From contig NC_058193.1 of assembly GCF_907165205.1 (NCBI RefSeq), positions 7,874,001 to 7,938,000 on the forward strand: a DNA stretch of 64,000 nucleotides, given 5' to 3'. Position 1 is the stretch's first letter. Each line of letters starts with the position of its first letter. Source of the stretch: Coccinella septempunctata. Its lineage: Eukaryota > Arthropoda > Insecta > Coleoptera > Coccinellidae. The notes beneath the pieces were generated by a model. The model had not been told where the DNA came from. It saw only the letters and a list, made by a program, of their open reading frames with translations, and ran no database searches. A program made the position numbers and the translations under genes. Below, in pieces: positions 1 to 10,200 of this stretch.

Positions 1-269
1 TTGAACACATGAATTTCTTCAATATTTAGCTCAATTTTCATTACAGTACATCTAGGAGAAAAAGGAAAATAAAATTGAATTAAGAGTTATTAATCAATTA
101 TACCACAATTAATGTTCAGTTGTGCATAAAAAATTAAAAATGCTACTGAAAATAATGTTGAAAATAATTGAATACATTAACTAGATATCTTTGGCAGGCA
201 GACATTTTTGAAAAACCGGTAACGGGATGCTTTCCGACACATCTGCGACTAAAAAACTGCGTTGAAAAA

Positions 270-600
270 TACAAGGTGTCCCAGTTTAAAAAGAAGACTC
301 TCCTCTATATCTTTGAAATTTTACGGATCCGTTACGAAAAATAAAAGTTACTGAAAAAAACGTATTGGAGTTTTTCGAATATCTCCAACAAAAACCAAAA
401 TATGGGGAAATATTTGAAACGGTGAGATATATTTCCCAGAAACGCCTTGTACCTCGAGAACGAATCAATATATCTATGATAAGCTTTCTGATATCTAATT
501 ATTTCGATGAAAGACATCGGGGATACTTGGAGATTTTTCCTCTAGGCCTTATAGTTCTTGAGATGCTCTCCAGTTAACCTCGAATTTGGGACACCCTGTA
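270..600. mobile_element. Short non-autonomous TIR element (MITE)
   Basis: Both ends carry the same inverted 14-mer, TACAaGGTGTCCCA on the left and its complement at 587-600, with one difference. The repeat starts and ends in TA, as expected for an element that duplicates a TA target. The 331 bp interior has no credible coding sequence. The ACAGGGTGTCCC-type terminus is widespread among insect Tc1/mariner-like and MITE families. The family assignment is inference only. Confidence 0.6.
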
Positions 601-1765
601 CTTCTATCGTGAACTGAAAATGAGTTGAAAAGTGCAGAAAATTTTCCTTAGCAACTTTGTAAATACAATATGTGATACTGTACATCAATTTTCATTACGA
701 ATTAGGATCATCATATGTTATGATATATGACAAAGTCCATTTGAGGCTAAATTCATTTATCTGTAGGGAAATTACTGCCTTCTCATTAGGCATTCTTTGC
801 ATTCGTTCGTAGCCATAATCACAAAAAACCATTGATCTAGGGTACCCATAGATGTGCGAGCAATATAAAATCTGTGATACTCCATTGAATTCCTATAGAG
901 AATAAAGGGCACATTGATGAGTCAGGAACCATAATGATTAAAATGCTACAGATATACAGATTTTCGACAAAATGTGGATACAATTCATGGATAAGACGAA
1001 AAATATTTGTAATTTCGACAACCTAATATAGAAAATAATTTTGATTTCGATATTTCATCCGATATAATTAAATTTTTATTTCTACTTAAGACCTGAGCAC
1101 ATGTATATTCTTTAAGAATTCCTCGAGGAATTCCATATAGAACAAACGAATGGAGTAATTGATTCATCGAAATAATTTGAGAAATGAGTCTTAAATATTT
1201 AATTCATCTGAATTTTCTTGAAATTTATTTCTCCCAAATTACAGTTTCCGAAAAATGTTTAAAATTCGGTTTGTCAAATTATGCAACGCCTTTCTGTTCA
1301 CAAGGATCTTACTTATGGGTCGTTTATTGTATATAATCTTTATGATGTTTTGAAATATGGAATGCAAAAAAAACGTGTTTGCCATTTGGGTACTATAATA
1401 CTTACAGCCAAATTCAGTAGGAGGGGTGAGGGATGGTCCTCGAGCTGTTTGATATTTTTGAAAATGTATTTGAAAAGTTTTTACGCCTGCGACAGTATAG
1501 TTCTAGTATTTTTTCGGTGACGGTTAAATATTCTTGCAACGACAAAAAGAGATAATCATCATGTTCGCCTTAGTGCTGTTTTTAGATGGTGTTTATCACA
1601 TTTGTAAACAGAAATAAGTGAAAAAATTGGTTGGGAAGAAAAATGTGAGTGCTCCTTATAAAAGCTGTGGCCGTTTTGAGGCGGAACTAATTACGGAAAG
1701 CAGTGAGTATATAATTTTCATAATTTTTAATTCTTGATTATACTTGAGATCATTTCGGATAATAG
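601..1765. other. No recognisable feature
   Basis: AT-rich sequence with scattered short ORFs and no family resemblance. If the plus-strand gene at 1766-4314 has 5' exons inside the window they should lie here. GTGAGT donors occur at 1645 and 1703, but no upstream frame that joins in phase could be found. Confidence 0.5.
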
Positions 1766-4314
1766 GAAGGAGCTGTTAACTCTGAAGCAGAAGTTAGAGG
1801 CTGAAGAAAAAAATTCATCTGAATCTACATCAAGTAGGTTTACTGCTGAAATCAAACATTATACCGATTTTTCTTCTTAATCATCGAGATGAATGATTTC
1901 TTTTTTTCGTTGTTGTATAAATAAAATGAAATTGAATATTTTTTCATTTTTCAGAAACGACTGTGAATAGTGAAATCACAGTCATTTCAAGCAAAGATGA
2001 TGAAAAATCCAATCAAAGACAAGGTAATTATGAAAAACTCATATCCTATGTTTGTATCTTGATGTTTATATAAAATTCGTTATTATTTACAAAAGACGAT
2101 TTGGATATCTTCAATGATGAAAATTCAATCAGGAATCCCGGGACAGCCATTGTATTTGAAGGTAGGAATTGAATATTAATCCATCATTGATTTTAAATAC
2201 ATGCAATTGCAGTAATGCAACAAAAGTCAAGAATCTTTCAACCGAATATATTGAAAAATTTATTTTTTACCGCTCACCGATGATATAGATATAGCAGACA
2301 TAATTTTTTTTCATTTGCAGAAAATATTGAATATTGGTGATACCAGAACTACAACTTTTTTACCCAACGAGATAGAGGAAAATGAATGTGCCATTCATGT
2401 CGTCTTTTTTCGAGAAACTAATAATGCCATCAACTGCATTCCTCCATCTTCTTTTGTTATCCAATACATTTTTATCGGAACGGTACACCCGACGGAAAAA
2501 AATAGTACGGGGTGGGCAAAATTGGTGATACCTGAACTACAACTTTTTTACCCAACGAAATAGAAGAAAATGAATGTGCCATTCATGACGTCTTTTTTCG
2601 AGAAACTAATAATGCCATCGACTGCATTCCTCTATCTTCTTTTGTTTTAGAGTTTTAGGCCAAAATTTAAATTTGGGCGATTTTAACTTTAGTCATTATC
2701 TCCTTTCCTGTTTGTGCTAGGATGTTGAAATGAAAACATCATACAGACACTTTTTTGATAGCAATCCAGTGGAGTACTTTGATTTTTTCCAACAGGTATA
2801 TTTGCTGAGCTATAATATCGTTGTGTTGTTTCTTATGGAAACAGTCGTTTAAAGTGAACCAGAAAGAATCGCTATTTTTTTTTCCGTTTCAGAAATATAT
2901 CATACATCGCCCTCAGATTCGTTCAGATATCATGAAACATATAGTATGTGAATTTTAAATGATTGAGTATTAAGTAGGCTGAATCACAGAATAATATGTC
3001 TCTATGCATGGTCCAATTATTACTTTTCGTTTGAATACTAGATTCAATCCTCCATGGTTTGATCTCGGTTTGAAACATTTAGTCATTACTGGCGGCATTA
3101 CGGCAATATTCGAAAATTACGAGAACGTAATCAACCGAATGTTAGGTATTTCAAACAGTTGGCAGATAAGTTCGCTGTGTTTGGTTCTTTCAAAAGCCAC
3201 GTTCGAGGAAATATTCGTTTAGATGTTATGAAAAATACAGTTTGTATCTATGTTAAATTTAAAATGAAGAGTATAATGTAGGCTGAATTATAGATAGAGA
3301 TCAAACCATGGAGGATTGAATCAAGTATTCAATCGTAAAATAATAATTAAACCATGCCTAGAGACATATTATTCTGCGATTCAGCCTACTCAATCATTTA
3401 AAATTCACATACAAACTATATTTTTCATAATATATAACGAATCTGAGGGCGATGTATGATGTATGATGTAATAATAATTATAATAATAATAATTTTATTT
3501 TCAGAATTATCATCATACAGATAACAAAATGAAAACATGTCACAAAAAAGAAAAGATAAATTCAACCCAATATACACATGTATATTCCTGAAATGGGAAA
3601 GAAACGGCTATTCTTTCCAGATCATTTTAAACGACTGTTTCCATAAGAAAAACACAACTTGATGTTATAGCTAGGCAAATATACCTTTCGGAAAAAATCA
3701 TAGTATGCCACTGGATTGCTATGGAAAAGTGTCTGTATAATGTTTTCATTTCAACATCCTAGTACAAACAGGAACGGAGATAATGACCAAAGTTGAAATC
3801 GCCCAAATTTCAATTTTGGCCTATAACTCTAAAGCAAAAGGAGATGGAGGAATGCAGTTGATGGAATTATTAGTTTCTCGAAAAAAGACGACATGAATGG
3901 CACATTTATTTTTATAGATTAGAACTATTTATTCCGGACAATATTATTCAGACTTCGGAACTCACATACGATTAAAATGACCTCATTTTTTCAGCTTAAC
4001 AGACTGCATATCTCAAAAACAATAATGTATGAATATAACTGGTATTTTGTTTAAATTCATGAAAATAATATTTTACAGCTCCGTCCCCTAATGTCAAATG
4101 CCGTAGGATGCGTTGGTCTGAAGAAGAGAAACGAATAGCTTCAGAACGCTTCAAAGAATACATTATGAATAATACATTGCCATCATTCCAAAAAATGCAC
4201 GAGGTCATGGATACAAATCCAGGTGTATTTCAAAGAAGTGTAGCCACTATTAAAACCTGGGTCAAAAATGAAAAGCTGAAAAAATCAATCAAGATTTTGA
4301 CTATATATGTATGA
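1766..4314 (+). CDS. Spliced gene of unknown function, 3' part (four exons)
   Basis: Four exons are bounded by AG acceptors and GT donors: 1766-1833, 1955-2023, 2096-2161 and 4079-4314 (stop TGA 4312-4314). All three introns are phase 1 and the reading frame stays open across every junction, which is hard to obtain by chance. The first three exons give an acidic, Ser/Glu/Asp-rich low-complexity stretch. The last encodes a basic, probably helical domain starting RRMRWSEEEKRIASERF and containing PSFQKMHEV and TIKTWVKNE. It resembles a C-terminal domain that I recall from uncharacterised arthropod and fish proteins, often with the pattern RxxRWTxEE. No function can be assigned. The 5' exon and start codon were not found. 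The third intron (2162-4078) is swollen by the foldback at 2333-3907. A possible polyadenylation signal AATAAA lies at about 4453. It could be a host gene or a domesticated transposon gene. Confidence 0.6.
2333..2645. repeat. Direct repeat pair, about 125 bp, period 188
   Basis: The block at 2333-2459 is repeated at 2521-2645 with a handful of substitutions. Both begin ATTGGTGATACC and end near TCTTCTTTTGTT. The second copy is the outer edge of the left arm of the foldback, so the first copy is an extra arm end. Both lie in the third intron of the plus-strand gene. Confidence 0.85.
2573..3907. repeat. Large foldback (inverted repeat) in an intron
   Basis: The left arm 2573-3066 is the reverse complement of the right arm 3297-3907, separated by a 230 bp spacer. 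The right arm is longer because it holds about 120 bp (near 3470-3590, including an ATA/AAT run) missing from the left. Arm identity is high but imperfect. The whole lies between the splice sites of the third intron of the plus-strand gene, so it could form a long hairpin in that pre-mRNA. It has no transposase. A foldback element or an inverted duplication are the two simplest origins. Confidence 0.85.
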
Positions 4315-4738
4315 TATCAAATTATGTTTTTATTTTTTCTCTATATATGTTATTATTCTAACGTGTTCCTTATTAATAGTTATGTATTTTATATATATAT
4401 ATATTAAAAATTATTTCACCAACTCCTGAATTTTCATTCACATAATTTTTTCAATAAATTTGAGTATTTTTCTTATATGTTGTATAAGTTTTCCTATATT
4501 CTCATGTGAATTGAATGGAATTCGTTGCAACATGGTAAATTAGAATTATTTTCAATTGCTTATCAACTAATATGATCAGTTTCATTTCAGTTTTGCATTT
4601 TTACCATATTTTCACACTTTTTGTAAGAATATGTAGCTATAAAATACAACTTATCAGTCGACCAAATCAATGAGCTATCCACAATTATATCATAGAGGAA
4701 TTCATAATGGAATGGAACATTCAAATTTATATACACTG

Positions 4739-4933
4739 GTCCCAATAATTACCGTTGTACCTATTTTTGAAACGGTCTTCATATGTACCGATAGACTAAC
4801 GAAAACTTATGGGGACCGGTCCCAATAAGTACCGCTGCATCTAAAAACATATGGGGACCGGTCCAATAAGTACCGAAAGTCCCCATATGTACCGCGCGAT
4901 CTCCGAAACGGTCCCCATATGTACCGCTGTACA
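4739..4933. repeat. Degenerate minisatellite of CATATGTACCG units
   Basis: Five to six degenerate copies of a unit containing GGTCCCcATATGTACCG, or its variant GGTCCCAATAAGTACCG, lie in a row. Some are joined as GGGGACCGGTCC palindromes, so the unit occurs in both orientations. It runs directly into the (TA)n tract. Confidence 0.75.
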
Positions 4934-4934
4934 T

Positions 4935-5052
<118 letters not shown>

Positions 5053-5252
5053 TATTGTTTTTCATACAAATGTGCAATGCCTTTAAAATTCAATGAAAGT
5101 AAATTCATTGTCGTTTTGTCCAATCAGTGTGAACGTATTAGGTGGAAAATGCTCACTTTCCACCCGGGTGGAAAGTTGAAGTCAAAAAACGTCAACTATC
5201 CACCTTTCAAAGGTAGGTGAAATGTCATTATTACGTGTATGGTTGTAAATAA

Positions 5253-6610
5253 TAGTTATTTTCCTATCAAGTGCGGAAAGTGATACTTGCCCGCACGAAA
5301 CTGCCGTTGCCCGAACGATGCGAAGCAGAGTTCGGGTAAGCAGTTGAGTGCGGGCAAGACACTTTCCGCAAGAGTTAGGAACAATATTTTTTCTACAAGC
5401 GCTTGAAATATATAAATGTATCCATTTTACGAAACAGATCATATCTCATTTGATTGATTCATATATAATGACAGACGTTATTCTGCATGTCGTTACTAAG
5501 GGTTTCTCATCGTTGACGTTCTGTCCATAGAAAGATGATTGAATTTAATTTACTCTATAATATTTGCGTGCGGGAAAAACCCCTGCTAATCCATTCCCGC
5601 ACGCATTTGCGGGAAAGAAATAGCAGGCGTTTTTCCCGCACTCTTTGGGAAAGTGACTCTTTGCAACTTGGAATGCGTGCGGGAAAAAGGTTGAACGCGC
5701 ACGCTTGTAGAAAATAGTTATTTTCCTATCAAGTGCGGAAAGTGAAACTTGCCCGCACGAAACTGCCGTTGCCCGAACGATGCGAAGCAGAGTTCGGGTA
5801 AGCAGTTGAGTGCGGGCAAGACACTTTCCGCAAGAGTTAGGAACAATATTTTTTCTACAAGCGCTTGTTATATATAAATGTATCCATTTCACGAAACAGA
5901 TCATATCTCATTTGATTAATTGATATATAATGACAGACGTAATTCTGCATGTCGTTACTTCATTTCTCATCGTTGACGTTCTGTGCATAGAAACATGATA
6001 GAATTTAATTTACTCTATAATATTTGCGTGCGGGAAAAACGCCTGCTATTTCTTTCGCGCACGCATTTGCGTGCGGGAATGGATTAGCACCTTTTGGGAA
6101 AGTGACTCTTTGCAACTTGGAATGCGTGCGGGAAAAATGTTGAACGCGCACGCTTGTAGAAAAATATATTTTTCTACAAGCGTGCGCGTTCAACCATTTT
6201 CCAGCACGCATTCCAAGTTGCAAAGGGTCACGCCCGCTATTTCTTATTCCCGCACGCATTTGCGTGCGGGAATGGATTAGCAGGGGTTTTTTCCGCAAGC
6301 AAATATTATAGAGTAAATTAAATTATATCATGTTTCTATGCACATAACGTCAACGGTGAGAAACCCATAGTAACGACTAACGACTTGCAGAATTAAGTCT
6401 GTCATTATATATGAATTAATCAAATGAGATATGATCTGTTTCGTGAAATGGATACATTTATATATCGTAGAAAAAACATTGTTGCTAACTCTTGCGGAAA
6501 GTGTTTTGCCCGCACTCAACTGCTTACCCGAACTCTGCTTCGCATCGTTCGGGCAACGGCAGTTTCGTGCGGGCAAGTATCACTTTCCGCACTTGATAGG
6601 AAAATAACTA
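5253..6610. repeat. Triplicated ~455 bp unit; copies 2 and 3 form a giant palindrome
   Basis: Copy 1 (5253-5714) and copy 2 (5715-6166) are direct repeats starting TAGTTATTTTCCTATCAAG. Copy 3 (6167-6610) is the same unit inverted. The symmetry centre is between 6166 and 6167, where GTAGAAAAATA meets TATTTTTCTAC, and the match continues outward for the whole unit. Each unit is mosaic: a block with GCCCGAACGATGCGAAGC, an AT-rich middle containing TATATAATGACAGAC, and a block of repeated TGCGTGCGGGAA motifs. The GC-rich blocks stand out from the surrounding AT-rich DNA. ORFs on both strands (60-119 codons) are repeats of one another and look non-coding. Confidence 0.9.
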
Positions 6611-6830
6611 TTTCCGACTGATGTCGTTGGAAACGGTTTTGGACGTTTTAAACTTCAGTAATGATACCAGTTTGTTGAAAATCAACTGCTGACGATAAAT
6701 ATTTTCTACAACATACAAAAATACTGAGAGCCATTTTATGAATGAATCACTTCAAAATAGTGATGAATATTAAACTCACATACTATGTTCTTGCAAATTC
6801 AATATTTCCTAAGTGTTTTTTCCTACTCAC

Positions 6831-7219
6831 CGTTAATTCTTGTAGATATTGGGCATTCATGAGGTCGGTACTAAAGGCTTGACAAAGAAAGGCATCCAAC
6901 TCTTGAGGCCTCAAAATACATCTATCTTGCGACATGATATATCTCAAAACACAAGCCATTATGAGCATATGTTGAGGGACATACGCAGTATTCAATATGA
7001 GAGGAGAATCTGAACTAAGGCAAGAAAGAAGAGCCCTCATTCGCCTTCGCTTGTCGTCCATGGCGGGACCAAACCAAAGTCTATGTAAGGTAGGAACTGC
7101 CCAAGGCAATGGTTCTGCTTTAACCTCTTCAGGTTTCAAGTAGGGATTACTACGGCTGTACTTCCATTCTTTCACGAAAATGTCAGGTGGTGCGTCGTTT
7201 TCGGACACTTCGTTGGATT
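6831..7219 (-). CDS. FAM120: FAM120 exon g (last one seen)
   Basis: 389 bp exon. Acceptor TTTCTCAG lies just above 7219 and donor GTGAGT just below 6831. It starts with the second base of a codon and ends in phase 0. It encodes VKEWKYSRSNPYLKPEEV, LWFGPAMDDKRRRMRALL, VPQHMLIMACVLRYIM and LRPQELDAFLCQAFS, the most conserved part of the family. The ORF that runs on to 6783 reads through the donor into the intron. The next conserved family segment should follow below 6831 but was not seen. Confidence 0.9.
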
Positions 7220-10200
7220 CTGAGAAAAACGTTCATTTAAAATTTTCCTCCTTAAAAATATCCAATAATAGTCACCTTTTTTTTTGCTATGCAAATACCG
7301 AAGATGGTGTAAATTGAAAATCACTGCATAAACATTTTGCCGTAGTGGTTGATATATATCATGAATGGATGGAAATTCTCTATTTAACTCGTCTTCCATC
7401 AGACAAGGCAATCTAATCTCTTGTGTACTCAAAACGTGCAGAATTTGTGGAACCATAAGTCCTTTTTGATGCCGAAGTGATGCTGTGCGGAGTACATCTG
7501 CTGCCACCGTAGGAGTTACCAAATTAGATTTTGGGCAACCTAAATAAAATAGAATGGAAAAGTTGATGTAATTTTTATTCTTTCTATATCTACAAGGTGT
7601 GAGTCACTGTGAATACAGAATACAAAAAATCAAAAGTTCATAAAAAAACATTACATAGGCTACAACAGAAATTCCCTCATTTTCTGAGATTTCATTAATG
7701 CTTTCCATTTATATAATTTACTCAAAATTTTTCGAATCATTTTCTTTAGTTTCATTATATTCGGGATGATCAGTTAATTAGTTGATATTCTTGAAATATT
7801 ATCATCTCCAAAATTTTAGTCAGTCAGAATTCCTATCCAAAAGTTTCCAATATTAGCCTAAAGAGGAAAGCCTACGACAGCTGTATACTACCTGTTTTTT
7901 ACCTATGGCTTAGAAACCATGGCAGTTACCCAAAAAGGAGCAGAACAACTGAGAGTTGCACAAAGAGCCATGGAGAGAATAATGCTGGGAGTCACCTTGA
8001 GGGACAAAATCCGAAATAGCCAGAAGGTGATACTATGGAGACCAAGAGGGACAACAAGAATTGTGGGCCGACCTAAAAAGAGATGGATCGATGACATCAG
8101 AACAGCAGGAGGAAGGTGGATGAGATTAGCAAGAGATCGTATAGCGTGGAAAAACCTGGAAGAGGCCTATATCCGACAATGGATGGATACGGGCTGAAGA
8201 AGAAGAAAACTGTTTCACAATTCCCTGGCCCTACCGAAAAATTGAGAGAAGTTCTATAAGCATATTCGCCAGACTCTCAATTCAAAGGTGTCGATTCCTC
8301 TTATCAAGGATAACACCGGTACTCTGTTATATCTCCGAATACGCTACTGTTTTTGCCAATACTTTCGCCAAATCCTTTTCCGTGGAAACGGACGATCCCA
8401 TGCCACAAATATCTACATCTCGTAATACTAACTCTCTCTGTTCTATTGATGTTAACGAGGAGGAGATATTGAAGCTTTCAAACGAGTTGGACCCATCCGC
8501 CACCCCCGGCTTGGATGAAAAAGTGCTCTGCTTCTCTCTCGATACCAATAACCATAATAATAAAGTTGTCATTCAGTTCTGGCCAGTTGCCTTCTGCATG
8601 GAAGTAATCCAGGATTACTCCCATTTTCAAGAGAGGGGACAAACTGTCTGCGAACAATTCCGACTAGTCTTCTTCATATCATTGCCAAGGTTGCTGAGAG
8701 CTGTAGGTTGCTCCAATTTTTGATCGAAAACAAAATTATTCCTGAGTGCCAGCATGGTTTCTTACCGGGATGATAGGTCACCACATGTCTGCTTCAATGT
8801 CTTGATAACTGGACCAAATCTGTCGACAGTGGTATACCTGTGGATGTTCTCTATTTGGATCTTTCCCGAGGCTTCGATTGTGCTCCTTTCAATCGGTTGC
8901 TTTTAAAGTTGGAGCATTTTGGCGTGAGAGGTGGCGTCCTGGAGTGGCTTAGATCTTTCGTTGTTGATAGGTATTTCTCGGTCAAGGTGGGTGATTCCCT
9001 ATCTGACTTTTAGGGGTCATAAGAGGCGTCTCACAGGGCTCTGTGTTGGGCCCCATTCCTGGCGTACATTTCAGATCTACCGGTTTTACTTTCGTCCTTC
9101 TATTCGCAATATGCGGACGACCTCAAACTTTTCTACGATGCTCGTTTTCCTGGTGTTCTTCAAAATGACTCAGTGCTGGCAAAGGTGGCTTCTTCCCCTG
9201 AACGTAGACAAATGTAGAGTTGTTCATCTTGGGAGGGGCAATCCACGACATCAGTATTTGATTGATGGCAGGATAATTGAAGCGAGTGCAGACCATAATG
9301 ATCTTGGTGTGACCATAACAGAGGATCTTTCCTGGTCTACTCACGTTAGCAACATATCATCGAAAGCTAATAAGGTCCTGTATATGATACGACGAGCGTT
9401 TCCTAGGTGTTCGGTGGACACATGTAAGCAACTCTAATAACTCTATATCACCTACATACGACCAATTTTGGAATACGCTGGTCCAGCATGGTTCCCATAT
9501 CTTCTCTCTGATCAGCATCGGTTGGAACGAATACAGCGCTCTTCAACTAGAATCCCTTACGGTAGAGTTCGGTCATCTTATGAGGAAAGACTTCAAATGT
9601 TCGGGCGCAGCAGTTTTCATGAACGTAGAATGCGTGGAGACCTCATAATGACTCATAATTTTATTGGTGGCAACCTCGGCAACATCTTTACTTCGTAGTC
9701 ATCAGTTTAAACTCGTGCGAGACAGTTTTTCTTGACCAACCGGGTATTCACTAGGTGGAACTCTTTGCCGGGAGATGTAGTGAGTGCGGAAACTGTTAAC
9801 TCTTTCAGAAACCGCCTAGACTATATTTTTGTTAGAATAGTTTTTCAGTGTATTTATGTACAAAGTGTCAATTTTTGTTTTTCTTTTATGTATGTGATTT
9901 ATAGGCTTCGCCCTCATCTTATTATCTGGAATAATAATAATAACTAGTGAGCTAGGAGATTCACATATACTGATAGATTAGCCTATACTGATAGATTCGC
10001 CTATAGTCTATCCAAATCCGAGAGGCCAGCGTAAACAAACTGACTAACGCGTGATCTTATTTGAGGTACTCCTCTTATTGGACAAAGCTTCAGGAAAGCC
10101 ATATGTATGCAGGCGGGAGTAAGAAGCCCTCCGCAGAACCGCATTACGTTTGATTCATTGATTGTATTCGTATTGTTGTGCAGTACTGCAGAGGTCATTC

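Noticed and set aside
365..577. 70-codon ORF in the MITE at 270-600
   Set aside because: No motif, inside a non-coding TIR element, overlapping ORFs on the opposite strand.
3004..3222. 72-codon ORF within the foldback
   Set aside because: Lies across the inner arm and spacer of the inverted repeat in an intron; no codon or motif support.
5253..6610. Possible CRISPR-like or satellite array
   Set aside because: Only three units of about 455 bp, no short spaced repeats and a eukaryotic context.
5182..6621. Several 60-140 codon ORFs on both strands
   Set aside because: They are copies of each other generated by the triplicated unit, with stops at different places and no recognisable motif.
6783..6830. 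Extension of the FAM120 exon to the stop at 6783
   Set aside because: A strong GTGAGT donor follows 6831, and the read-through residues do not continue the conserved family sequence.
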